Source: Anaerolineae bacterium (GTDB lineage Bacteria; Chloroflexota; Anaerolineae; Aggregatilineales; UBA2796). Taken from it: a DNA stretch of 64,000 bases. This document shows, piece by piece, positions 1 to 7,745 of the stretch. Position 1 is the first letter of the stretch. Each line of letters begins with the position of its first letter. Below the pieces are notes generated by a model, which saw nothing but the letters and a program-made list of their open reading frames with translations, was not told where the DNA came from and did not search any database. The position numbers were made by a program, and so were the translations under genes. The stretch covers positions 1-64,000 of the forward strand of contig JAHBVJ010000015.1 in assembly GCA_019637615.1 (NCBI GenBank), given 5' to 3'.

Positions 1-537
1 GCGGATGTGATCAACGCCTTGCACACCAATGACTCCCCGCCGCCGGAAGGCATCACGCCGCTGCGACGCTGGTTTCGCGCTCTGTTTCTGCAAGCCGATC
101 AAGATCGGCAAAAGGGCTTAAACACCATTTTCATGCGTGCTGCCCACCGTGCGGATCGTGTGCTCGATGATCCGCACGAAGCGCGCGTCTTGCACGGCGA
201 TATTCACCACGAAAATATCCGTCATTCATCGCGCGGCTGGCTCGCCTTTGATCCGAAAGGTGTATACGGCGAACGCGCCTACGATCTCGCCAATACCTTA
301 TGCAATCCGCGCCCGATCTATGGCGTGGATACTGGCGACGAAGGCCGCATCTTGCGCAATGCCAATATTCTCGCGGAAAAATGCGCCATCCCACGATCCC
401 GTGTGCTGCTGTTTTTGCACCTGTATGCCTGCCTGAGCGCCAGTTGGACGCTAGAAGACGCGGAAACGGGCTGGGACGTTGCCAACATTCTGCGCATCGC
501 GGAGATTGCCGAACGGCACATCAACGACGATCACTAA
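1..537 (+). CDS. Aminoglycoside 6-phosphotransferase-like kinase, 3' part (truncated by window edge)
   Basis: The C-terminal part of a small-molecule kinase of the APH(6)/hydroxyurea kinase type. The reading frame is open to the first base, so the true start lies outside the window; the GTG at position 7 is probably internal. The Brenner-type catalytic motif HGDIHHENI is followed by DPKGVYGERAYDLAN, which matches the HxDxxxxN catalytic loop and the metal-binding Asp of this family. Known members phosphorylate streptomycin at the 6-hydroxyl; environmental homologues may act on other substrates. No resistance or mobile context is seen. A 216-base gap with a GC-rich hairpin separates it from the next gene. 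Confidence 0.8.
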   Translation, partial: ADVINALHTNDSPPPEGITPLRRWFRALFLQADQDRQKGLNTIFMRAAHRADRVLDDPHEARVLHGDIHHENIRHSSRGWLAFDPKGVYGERAYDLANTLCNPRPIYGVDTGDEGRILRNANILAEKCAIPRSRVLLFLHLYACLSASWTLEDAETGWDVANILRIAEIAERHINDDH

Positions 538-594
538 CCCGCATCTCAATTCCGATTCCCGATAACCACACTACTGACTCCGTGTCCCTCGGTT

Positions 595-621
595 CCCCCT
601 CGTTGCGAAGCGGAGAGGGGG
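595..621. repeat. GC-rich intergenic hairpin
   Basis: CCCCCTC at 595-601 pairs with GAGGGGG at 615-621. It lies about 60 bases after the phosphotransferase stop and 130 bases before the acyltransferase. It may end transcription of the first gene, but no T-run follows. A similar hairpin (CCCCTCGC...GCGAAGGGG) occurs at 12402-12430, suggesting a dispersed palindrome family. Confidence 0.4.
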
Positions 622-753
622 TCAGGGGGTGAGGTTATTTGCTCCCCATACATCCCCGAATGTGCCCACTGAACGTACCCTTCGGTGGACGACACTACAC
701 CCCCTTTCGCCCGATGATGTGGTCATCAACTGAACCACCTGCGGAAGGGGAAC

Positions 754-1455
754 ATGACCACGCAATTTCTGTATCAATTTGGACGCTCGATGATGAACCT
801 GTACGCGCGGTTAGCCATGCGCTTGGATGTGCTGCACACCGCCGCGCTGCCCGCCGGAGCCAAGATCATCGCCCCGAACCACCCGACCACGCTGGATCCG
901 TTCCTCGTGCCAACCTACATCGATGAGCGCGTCTACATCCTCGTCACCGACTCCGCGTTCAAAGCTCCCGGTTTCGGGCGCTATCTGCGGGCGACAGGAC
1001 ATGTCCCCGTGATCACAGGCGACGGAAAAACAGCCTTCGACGCCGCCCGTAATCTGCTGTCAGATGGGCACACCGTCGCCATCTTCCCAGAAGGCGCGCT
1101 CAGTCCGCTGGATGGCGGCTGTGGCAAAGGGCATACGGGCGTAGCACGGCTGGCCTTGCTCACGGGCGCGCCGATCATCCCCGTCGGCATCGGTTTGCAG
1201 CCAGAGCATATCCGGCTGCTCGATACCGGCATCGTCAGCGATGCGGGCGAGAAGGAGATCGCGCGCGTCTACCTGAATGGACGCTACGCCGTGACCACAG
1301 GCACGCCGATGTACCTGCACGGCACGGTTGAGGATCGCGTCTACGTCCAGACGCAAACGGCGAAACTCATGCAGCACATCATGCTTCTGAGCAATCGCAG
1401 CCTATCGCGCGTCAGGCAGCCTGCCGCCGCATTCGAACCCGTGCGCAGCCTCTAA
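754..1455 (+). CDS. 1-acyl-sn-glycerol-3-phosphate acyltransferase-like (PlsC family)
   Basis: A 233-residue lysophospholipid acyltransferase-family protein. It carries the catalytic block NHPTTLD (42-48, HX4D) and the substrate-binding block FPEG (111-114) with a conserved GR between them, the order known for PlsC. Family members transfer an acyl chain to lysophosphatidic acid or a related acceptor at the inner membrane face. There is no clear membrane helix beyond the weakly hydrophobic N-terminus. ATG at 754 is preceded by GGAAGGGG at good spacing. The gene stands alone on the plus strand and is followed by a hairpin with a pyrimidine-rich tail. The acceptor substrate cannot be told from sequence. 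Confidence 0.85.
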   Translation: MTTQFLYQFGRSMMNLYARLAMRLDVLHTAALPAGAKIIAPNHPTTLDPFLVPTYIDERVYILVTDSAFKAPGFGRYLRATGHVPVITGDGKTAFDAARNLLSDGHTVAIFPEGALSPLDGGCGKGHTGVARLALLTGAPIIPVGIGLQPEHIRLLDTGIVSDAGEKEIARVYLNGRYAVTTGTPMYLHGTVEDRVYVQTQTAKLMQHIMLLSNRSLSRVRQPAAAFEPVRSL

Positions 1456-1502
1456 ATTGCAGCGTGGCTCTCCCTCCGACACGTTCTATGCTTTCTCAAC
1501 TG

Positions 1503-1535
1503 AGCGCACTGACTCGGTGCGCTGTCTTCCTTCTT
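1503..1535 (+). terminator. Probable terminator after the acyltransferase gene
   Basis: AGCGCAC (1503-1509) pairs with GTGCGCT (1517-1523) across a 7-base loop, followed by the pyrimidine-rich stretch GTCTTCCTTCTT. It starts 48 bases after the stop codon at 1455. Confidence 0.55.
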
Positions 1536-1548
1536 AGCGATAAGGTCT

Positions 1549-1600
1549 GAGTCCCATTCGGGACTTCGTTCTCTAAGCCTGACGTTTCAACGTCGGGCGG
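1549..1600. repeat. Palindromic intergenic repeat, copy 1
   Basis: First copy of a two-part palindromic element: GAGTCCC...GGGACTTCGT, then AAGCCTGACG..CGTCGGGCGG. The first arm folds GTCCC with GGGAC, the second CTGACG with CGTCGGG. Other copies are at 3848-3882 (degraded), 3923-4026 and 6976-7089. Copies 1 and 4 agree over nearly their whole shared length. Confidence 0.75.
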
Positions 1601-1630
1601 CGCAATCTAAACTGCCCGAAAATCGCATGG

Positions 1631-1654
1631 ACTCAGCACTTAGCACTTAGCACT
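1631..1654. repeat. Heptanucleotide tandem repeat (TTAGCAC units)
   Basis: About three tandem copies of a 7-base unit (AGCACTT / minus strand AGTGCTA) 20 bases beyond the stop of the minus-strand glycoamylase gene. A related array lies at 56244-56274, also directly behind a minus-strand stop codon. It resembles the short tandemly repeated heptamer families known from cyanobacteria. Confidence 0.6.
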
Positions 1655-1674
1655 ATTCTCAATCGGACGCCGCC

Positions 1675-3792
1675 TCACAAACTGGCGACGACTCCACCGA
1701 TCTCGGCATTCGACATGAACAGCTTCCACACCAGCCCGCTGCGATGATTCTCGATCATGACCACGATCGGCGCTTGGTTCAGCCCCATAAAAATCGGGGA
1801 CACATAGTTAACGGTAGGATTGAACGCATCGCGGAAGCCGTAAATATCCCATAACGCCGCGCCGCGATCATAGTAAAAGTGCTTCAGTGCCTGCATCGAT
1901 TCCTCTGGCGTGTACGGGAACGACCCCAGCGCGCCCGTCGGCGTGATCGTGCCAGTATCCCCGCGTGCCGAGGCTTCATGCGGCATATATCCGCTTGGCC
2001 CATCGCTGGCGGTCAATCCCCAACAGGTAGCGCTATAGCCCTCATAGCCACCGGGGTTATCGACGCAGTACCGCTGGTTGATCAGCGCGATCCGGCGGTT
2101 ATTTTCGAAGTAATTGGAGTCGCCCACAAACCGATCCCGAATCTGGTGCGGATCAAAAGCCATGTACGAATAATGGGTGAAGAACAACGGGCCACCGACG
2201 CCCACGCCGACGGGCAGTTCGATGTCATAGTATGCCGTCCCGTTGCCATAGCGGTTGCCGCGTGCCGTTTTGCTCCAATTCTCGCGGTACAGCCGTGCGC
2301 GCTCGGACTGCGATGCCCACCCGCTGTAATACATCGACGCCGGAATCGGATGCGTGGGCGACGCCATGCCGAGCAGATAAGCGATCATCGTCTCGTTCCA
2401 GCCGATCAGCGGATGTCCGATGTGCCACGCGGAATCCGGCGACCAGTGCCAGTACAGAAAATCGGGATCGTGCGGCGGGCGATACCAATCCCACTCGATC
2501 TCCTCCCACAACCGCGTGATCGTAGTGCGGATCGCGGCTTCAACGGCGTTGTTCTGGTCAAAATACTGCCGCGCTGCCAGCAAGGCTTGCGTCATGAACG
2601 CCGTTTCTACCAGATCGCCGCCGTTGTCATGCTTGCCAAACAACGGGATCGTCTTGCCGTTGCGACCATCGAGGAAATGAGGCCACACGCCATGAAAACG
2701 GTCAGCGCGGGCGAGGAAGTTCACGGCCTTGTGTAGATGATTAGCGGCGTCTTCCCGACCGATGAACCCGCGTGAAGCCGCCACCAGCAGCGCCATCAAG
2801 CCGAATCCCGATGCGCCGAGCGCGACTGTATGCTCGTAACCGGGGACACATTCCAGCGCCAATCCCGCGTCAGGATGCGCATGATCCCAGTAATAGCGGA
2901 AACTCGCCTCCTGCACCATCGTCAGCAAATCATCGTCGCTGACTTCGCCCGCGTTGATCGCAGCGGAAGCCGTGTTCGATGGCGCAGATTCTGCGTAAGC
3001 CTGATTTACGGCAGTCAATCGATAGTGATAGGTCGTGGCCTTACTCCCGACATAGTCACAGTAGCGGTTGAATAATGGGGCTTGGATGCCTATCGGCGCG
3101 AACTTTTCGCCATCCGTCGAGCGCTGTACGACGTAGTACATCACGCTCGGATCGTCGTTCTTATCCCACCACAGATCGATATGACGGTTACAGGCGCGCG
3201 CTTGCAAACCGCGCGGCGCATCGCCTACCGCGTCAGTGTCCACCGCAGACGACAGCAGCCTGATCTCGTCCACGTACAGCGTATGCGTGCCGCCGTCGTC
3301 AATCGTCTGCGTGAAGATCACCTTGCGCAACTGGCTGAGGTCGGGCAGATGCGTCGGGAAGGATTTCAGCGGTATCTGTACCTGAATCCACCGACCAGCC
3401 GGCAAACCAGCGAGGATCGAATCGAGTCGCACTGCGCCCGTTCCGTGACCGCCTTCCACTTCAAGGAAAATCGAGGGTAACGCCTCCGCCGGAATCTCAG
3501 CCTCGGCATAGCACCAGAAACTCAGCGTATCCCCCACCAGATGTTCGCCATTCTCATCGCGCCCGCGCCAGTAATACACGTGGATTTCCGCGAACCAATC
3601 GCCGCCGGATTGCGAACTCCACGTCAGTTCAAGGCAGTTCGGCGGGCTGATGAACTGCTTGGTGCTCACGGGGAGCTTGCCGCGTACCTGTTTCAGTGTA
3701 CTGGGCGCGGTCGCTTTGGCCTCGCTTGGAAAATAACTACCTTCGGTGCGGCTGTTGTCAAAAACCAGATGACGATAATAGGATGCTGGCAT
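1675..3792 (-). CDS. Glycoamylase-family (GH144-type) glycoside hydrolase with N-terminal carbohydrate-binding and Fn3 regions
   Basis: About 705 residues from ATG 3792; the frame is open to 3903, but that extension runs through an intergenic repeat, so the internal ATG is preferred. Order of parts: a beta-rich carbohydrate-binding-like region (about 1-185), an Fn3-like region (about 190-280, ending YRLTAVNQAYAESAPSN), then the PF10091 'glycoamylase' region (about 285-705) starting LLTMVQEASFRYYWDHAHP and including GWNETMIAYLLG and the closing YGFRDAFNPT...MIENHRSGL. Characterised relatives in GH144 are endo-beta-1,2-glucanases. No signal peptide is visible, so it may act inside the cell on imported oligosaccharides. 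It lies downstream of the GH94 gene in the same locus. The family call is firm; the linkage specificity is inferred. Confidence 0.82.
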   Translation of the reverse strand: MPASYYRHLVFDNSRTEGSYFPSEAKATAPSTLKQVRGKLPVSTKQFISPPNCLELTWSSQSGGDWFAEIHVYYWRGRDENGEHLVGDTLSFWCYAEAEIPAEALPSIFLEVEGGHGTGAVRLDSILAGLPAGRWIQVQIPLKSFPTHLPDLSQLRKVIFTQTIDDGGTHTLYVDEIRLLSSAVDTDAVGDAPRGLQARACNRHIDLWWDKNDDPSVMYYVVQRSTDGEKFAPIGIQAPLFNRYCDYVGSKATTYHYRLTAVNQAYAESAPSNTASAAINAGEVSDDDLLTMVQEASFRYYWDHAHPDAGLALECVPGYEHTVALGASGFGLMALLVAASRGFIGREDAANHLHKAVNFLARADRFHGVWPHFLDGRNGKTIPLFGKHDNGGDLVETAFMTQALLAARQYFDQNNAVEAAIRTTITRLWEEIEWDWYRPPHDPDFLYWHWSPDSAWHIGHPLIGWNETMIAYLLGMASPTHPIPASMYYSGWASQSERARLYRENWSKTARGNRYGNGTAYYDIELPVGVGVGGPLFFTHYSYMAFDPHQIRDRFVGDSNYFENNRRIALINQRYCVDNPGGYEGYSATCWGLTASDGPSGYMPHEASARGDTGTITPTGALGSFPYTPEESMQALKHFYYDRGAALWDIYGFRDAFNPTVNYVSPIFMGLNQAPIVVMIENHRSGLVWKLFMSNAEIGGVVASL

Positions 3793-3847
3793 AATCGGCA
3801 AAAACCTTATCTCTATATGCTTGTTGTGACCTGAGGTTCGAAAGCCT

Positions 3848-3882
3848 GAGTCCCCGGAACTTCGTGTGCTAAGCCTGACGCC
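3848..3882. repeat. Palindromic intergenic repeat, degraded copy 2
   Basis: Matches the start of the element at 1549 (GAGTCCCC.GGAACTTCGT...AAGCCTGACG) but breaks off before the second palindrome. It lies just upstream of the chosen glycoamylase start and 40 bases before the next copy. Confidence 0.6.
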
Positions 3883-3922
3883 TATAATTTTTAAGAAATA
3901 CAACCAACAACGTCATGCTTTT

Positions 3923-4026
3923 GAGTCCCGAAGGGACTTCGTAGGGTAAGCCCGACAATTCATTGTCGGGAATCGATTGCATGGCATCTCGTCTGCTCTC
4001 AGTCCATACGCTTTATCGTCGCGCAT
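3923..4026. repeat. Palindromic intergenic repeat, long copy 3
   Basis: GAGTCCCGAAGGGACTTCGT opens the element; a second palindrome, CCCGACAATTCATTGTCGGG (3951-3970), follows, and then a tail (CATCTCGTCTGCTCTCAG..ACGCTTTATCGTCG) shared with the copy at 6976-7089. The second stem differs in sequence from the other copies but keeps its pairing, which favours a folded structure being selected. Confidence 0.7.
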
Positions 4027-4126
4027 CATTGATCACAGCGATTTACGTTCACACTAGTCCAACCAAATGATCCCATTTCTCAAGACTCTCTTTGTGATCT
4101 CTAAAGCGATCCTCAATTCTAACCCC

Positions 4127-4154
4127 TTGACTCGCCCCGGAATTATGCTAGAAT
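4127..4154 (+). promoter_or_regulatory. Sigma-70-like promoter with no coding gene behind it
   Basis: TTGACT (4127-4132), 16 bases, TAGAAT (4149-4154), pointing right into a stretch without an open frame. The matches to -35 and -10 are strong for this window. The region it would transcribe is described as a candidate small RNA. Confidence 0.45.
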
Positions 4155-4159
4155 GTTTA

Positions 4160-4400
4160 AGCTATCGTTCTATGTCTCGGCATGAGCTTGGCGGCTCTGC
4201 CCAGACCAATGGAAACACGATTGCCCTACATCAGTGATCGCCACCCCTCCCACGCCAGTTACACCAAGCGCCCTACCCAGAGGTGCATAACGGAGAGGTC
4301 TGCGATCTCATAACATACGAGCCAATGTCATGGTCAACGTCACGCTCGTGCAAATCTCCAGCCAGCCTTCACTACAGAACGCCGCAGCGAACATGGGATT
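4160..4400 (+). ncRNA. Candidate structured non-coding RNA
   Basis: About 240 bases of non-coding sequence follow the promoter at 4127-4154. A compact hairpin pairs GGCA-GAGC (4179-4187) with GCTC-TGCC (4194-4201), and CAGACC (4202-4207) can pair at long range with GGTCTG (4297-4302). No SRP RNA, RNase P or tmRNA signature was found. It could also be decayed sequence between the two glycan genes. This is a weak candidate. Confidence 0.22.
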
Positions 4401-4408
4401 GAATCAAG

Positions 4409-4442
4409 AATGATCCCGTTCCGAGCAGCCAACGGGATCATT
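4409..4442 (-). terminator. Perfect 12-bp hairpin after the GH94 gene
   Basis: AATGATCCCGTT (4409-4420) pairs perfectly with AACGGGATCATT (4431-4442) over a 10-base loop, 16 bases past the GH94 stop. Read on the minus strand it is followed by CTTGATT, only weakly T-rich. It could also close the candidate transcript coming from the left. Confidence 0.6.
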
Positions 4443-4458
4443 GTAGGGATCATCGCCC

Positions 4459-6849
4459 TCAAGCGCGGCGAGGACTCACGCTCGGCACCAGCACCTCAAC
4501 CGTGACGGTCGTGCCAGCGGCGGCGATGGGCAGCGTCTCGGTGGACACCGCCGCGCCATCCATGCTCACACGCGGCGCACTGATCGTCGTGTCACGCCGG
4601 AACGTGATGTCATACGTCGCCCCACGGAACTGCCGCTGTACGCGCAGGTGATCCCATGCGGCGGGCAGTTCGGGGCTGATGTGCAGTCCAGCCTGACGCG
4701 CCTGAATACCTAGCACGCCTTCCACCAGCACGCGCAGAAACCACTGTCCGCTGCCGGTGTACCATGTCCAACCTGCCTGTCCGGGCACGGGCGCGAGCGG
4801 GCCAGAGACGTTACCGGGCATCACGTACGGTTCGGCGCTGTAAGCGTCGGGGTCGATCCCGCTGCGGGCGATTGGGCAGAACCGCCACCACACATCGTAC
4901 GCCGCCTCGACGCCGTTTTGCTTCCGCTCCGCCAGCACCGCCCAGCACGCCGCGTGGACGTACACGCCGCCGTTTTCGCGGATTCCCGGCGCGTAGCGCG
5001 ACAGATAGCCAATCGTCGGGTCGGGCATGGTGTACGCGGGAGCCAGCAGCAGCGGGCCATACTCCTGATACAGGTGCTTCCGTGCCGAAGCCAACGCCCT
5101 CGCCGCCCGCTCCCCGTTCGCCGTTTCCGCTAGGATCGCCCATGTTTGCGCGTTGAGGAAGATTTTCCCTTCTGGCGACTGCTGCGATCCGACCAGTTCG
5201 CCCGCGTCGGTGCTGGCCCGCCAGTACCAATCGCCGTCCCAAGCGTGCGTATTCGCGGCCTCGCGCAAGGCGTCGGCTTCGCGGCGGAAGCGTTCAGCCG
5301 TACTCGCGTCCGTGCTCGGCAAATCCGCCCACAGGCACAGCACATGCCGCAGGAAGTGAGCCATCCACACGCTTTCGCCGCGCCCGTCTGCGCCCACCGC
5401 GTTCAGGCCGTCGTTCCAGTCGCCCTTGAGGATGTACGGTAAGCCGCGTTCGCTCCGCCTCGTCAGCGCCATCTCGAAACTGCGCATACAGTGTTCGCGC
5501 AGCGTCGCCTCGCCCGTATCGTAGAAGCGCACCACTTCGTCCAAGCATGTCGTATCGTTCGTCTCGTGGAGATACTGAACCAGCACGAACGGCAGCCACA
5601 GCAAATCGTCGCTGTACTCGGATCGCAGCCCTGTATCCGCCAGCGGATGCCACCAGTGCAGCACCACCCCGTCTTGATACTGATGCGCGGCGTGCAGCCG
5701 GATCTGATCGAGCGTTTTTTCAGGTTGTCCGAGCAGCAGCCACAGGAGGCTATCTTGAAGTTGATCGCGGAAGCCGTAAGCCCCGCCTGTCTGATAGTAC
5801 GCGGTGCGCCCCTTGATGCGCGCCGAGATCGCCTGATATTGCAGCCAGCCGTTCGCCATCAGGTCGAGCGCGGAGTCCGGCGAATCGACCTTCAACGCGG
5901 CGGTGATGCCCGCCCAGTAGTGGCGCACCTCGGTCAATGCCTGATGTGCGGTTGGCAGGTCGCGGTAGCGTGCGGCAAGCGCCAACGCCTCCGCTTGACT
6001 GCTGCCCGCGCCGAGCGTAAACGCCAGTTCTTGCGTCTCGCCCGCCGCCAGCGTCAGATCGATCCGCAAACTGGCAATCGCGTCGCCCCAGCGTCCCGCG
6101 TGGTTGCTCGATTTTCCCTCGATCACGGCTTGTGGGCGGCGCGGGCTGCCATGCCGACCGAGGAAGTCGCGTTTGTCGCCGTCATACCCGTTTGGCATCC
6201 GCGATGCGCTGTGGAACGCCGTGTAAGGCCAATCGCGGTTCCAGTGCGCTTTACTCGCGACGGGCAGTTCCCACAGCACCTTGCCTGCCAGCAGCGCGCC
6301 GTGTTCGGAGTCGTAATGGGTATCGATGAACGTGCGGTGGAATTCGCGGTGCCAATCCGGCGCAGCGCCGAGCAGCCATTCAAGATAGGTGAAGACCTGC
6401 AAGTGCTTATCTTGGCTGCCCTGATTTTGAACACGCAGCAGCCACACCTCGCACGCCTCGTTGAGCGGCACAAAACACGTCAGTTCGCTCGTGATGTCGC
6501 CCCGCCGCGCTTCGAACACGCTGTAACCCATGCCATGCCGGACGCGATAGCGCTCGACCTGATCGCCGCACGGCTGCCATGTTGGCGACCAGTACTCGCC
6601 GCTGTCGGCGTCCCGCAAGTACACGTATTTGCCCCACTCGTCGCGGATCAGGTCTTGATCCCAGCGCGTGATGCGGTTGAGTCCGGCATGTTCGCGCCAA
6701 CTGTAGCCGCTGCCCGCCTGTGACAGCACCATGCCGTACAGCTCGTTGGCAATCACGTTCACCCACGGCATCGGCGTGTTGGGGTCGGTGATGATGTACT
6801 CTGTGCCATCGTCGCTAAAGGTACCGTATTTGTTTGCTAGTTGAGCCAT
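4459..6849 (-). CDS. GH94 glycoside phosphorylase (cyclic-glucan-synthase-like GH94 type)
   Basis: A 796-residue GH94 protein, a normal length for stand-alone enzymes. GH94 enzymes split beta-glucosidic bonds with inorganic phosphate to give glucose 1-phosphate. The N-terminal part (TPMPWVNVIANELYGMVLSQ, SGYSWREHAGLNR, DSGEYWSPT) forms the beta-sandwich; the (alpha/alpha)6 catalytic part holds YYQTGGAYGFRDQLQDS (about 351-367) and KGDWNDGLNAVG with the DWND acid motif at 477-480, followed by GRGESVWMAHFL. As I recall the families, this wording is closer to the GH94 module of cyclic beta-1,2-glucan synthases than to cellobiose phosphorylases. It shares a locus with an ABC sugar importer and a GH144-type enzyme. 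Specificity (sophoro-oligosaccharide, cellobiose, chitobiose) is not settled by sequence alone. Confidence 0.88.
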   Translation of the reverse strand: MAQLANKYGTFSDDGTEYIITDPNTPMPWVNVIANELYGMVLSQAGSGYSWREHAGLNRITRWDQDLIRDEWGKYVYLRDADSGEYWSPTWQPCGDQVERYRVRHGMGYSVFEARRGDITSELTCFVPLNEACEVWLLRVQNQGSQDKHLQVFTYLEWLLGAAPDWHREFHRTFIDTHYDSEHGALLAGKVLWELPVASKAHWNRDWPYTAFHSASRMPNGYDGDKRDFLGRHGSPRRPQAVIEGKSSNHAGRWGDAIASLRIDLTLAAGETQELAFTLGAGSSQAEALALAARYRDLPTAHQALTEVRHYWAGITAALKVDSPDSALDLMANGWLQYQAISARIKGRTAYYQTGGAYGFRDQLQDSLLWLLLGQPEKTLDQIRLHAAHQYQDGVVLHWWHPLADTGLRSEYSDDLLWLPFVLVQYLHETNDTTCLDEVVRFYDTGEATLREHCMRSFEMALTRRSERGLPYILKGDWNDGLNAVGADGRGESVWMAHFLRHVLCLWADLPSTDASTAERFRREADALREAANTHAWDGDWYWRASTDAGELVGSQQSPEGKIFLNAQTWAILAETANGERAARALASARKHLYQEYGPLLLAPAYTMPDPTIGYLSRYAPGIRENGGVYVHAACWAVLAERKQNGVEAAYDVWWRFCPIARSGIDPDAYSAEPYVMPGNVSGPLAPVPGQAGWTWYTGSGQWFLRVLVEGVLGIQARQAGLHISPELPAAWDHLRVQRQFRGATYDITFRRDTTISAPRVSMDGAAVSTETLPIAAAGTTVTVEVLVPSVSPRRA

Positions 6850-6975
6850 GCTTAAGTTCCCAAGTGCGAAATTGAAATAAAGGGTTCAAATGTTCACGAA
6901 ATCACTGCTACGGCACGCGCAAGAGCTTCAGTCGAGAAGCCCATCAAGATGCGCTAAACTCTCCTTCAAATGCGT

Positions 6976-7089
6976 GAGTCCCGCAGGGACTTCGTTCTCT
7001 AAGCCTGACGTTTCAACGTCGGGCGGCATTGCCGACGAACCTGCGTGGTGTCTCGTCTGCGCTCAGCCCGTGCGCTTTAGCGTCGGGCA
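6976..7089. repeat. Palindromic intergenic repeat, long copy 4
   Basis: GAGTCCCGCAGGGACTTCGT and CTGACGTTTCAACGTCGGG palindromes, then the tail CTCGTCTGCGCTCAGCCCGTGCGCTTTAGCGTCGGGC (7051-7087) related to copy 3. It fills most of the 268-base gap between the GH94 gene and the TPR protein gene, so it may shape or stop transcription across the operon. Confidence 0.75.
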
Positions 7090-7117
7090 CCCGCGCCTAT
7101 CCGCAACCGAGCCTATC

Positions 7118-7732
7118 TTAGTCGGTTTTAGGCAGCTTCTCCAAGTTGGCCTTGGCGCGCTCGATCAAGGCGCTCTCGTCGGGAAACAGATCAGCGAACG
7201 AGCTGTACACGTCCTTAGCATCCTTCAAGCGTCCATCGGCTTCGTACAGCTCGCCCAACCGCAGGTAAATCATGCCGAGGTACGGGTTCGACTGTCCGAT
7301 GTTTTCCTGTACGAACTGTTCCGCCTCATCAATCGTCAAACGCTGATTGATGATCTCATCGATGTGCTGCTGGACGGTCTCCGCCTCGGCGGGACGCGGG
7401 ACGGCATACGACGATGACCAGATATTTTGCACCTGCACATAGCCACCGTGTGGCACATACCGTTTGCTGCTCTGGTCATAGACTTTGTATCCCATCAGGG
7501 CATCGAGGTCGCGTCCTTCCTGTACGCTCTTGGCGGCATCGTCAAGGTATGTCATGGTCATGCGGTATGCGCTCCCCCATGCCATCCCGTAAGCCACGAT
7601 GAACAGCACCACCGCGCCAATCGCGATGATCACGAAGCGTCTGCTCTCTGGGCGCGCGGCAGGGACGGCGGTTTCGCTGGCAGCAGCAGCGGTGGTCGGA
7701 TCGGCGGGTGGCGCGGCAACTGGACTTAACAT
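7118..7732 (-). CDS. Membrane-anchored TPR-like protein of the glycan locus
   Basis: 204 residues. A proline/alanine-rich N-terminus (1-30) leads into one strong transmembrane helix (FVIIAIGAVVLFIVAYGMAWG, about 33-53). The rest is helical and ends in a TPR-like pair (LGMIYLRLGELYEADGRLKDAKDVYSSFADLFPDE). It starts 13 bases after the permease stop with GGGAG upstream, so it is probably cotranscribed with the importer. I do not recognise a named family. The position suggests an accessory factor of the transporter, but nothing in the sequence shows an activity. Confidence 0.7.
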   Translation of the reverse strand: MLSPVAAPPADPTTAAAASETAVPAARPESRRFVIIAIGAVVLFIVAYGMAWGSAYRMTMTYLDDAAKSVQEGRDLDALMGYKVYDQSSKRYVPHGGYVQVQNIWSSSYAVPRPAEAETVQQHIDEIINQRLTIDEAEQFVQENIGQSNPYLGMIYLRLGELYEADGRLKDAKDVYSSFADLFPDESALIERAKANLEKLPKTD

Positions 7733-7745
7733 GTGGGCACGCTCC

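Noticed and set aside
1..537. Phosphotransferase as an antibiotic-resistance gene
   Set aside because: Motifs fit APH(6)-like kinases, but the gene is truncated here, has no mobile context, and such kinases are common in environmental Chloroflexi with unknown substrates.
5491..6723. 410-codon open frame on the plus strand, antisense to the GH94 gene
   Set aside because: It lies fully inside the clear GH94 coding region; the arginine- and glutamine-rich translation has no family features and is what the reverse strand of a GC-rich gene commonly gives.
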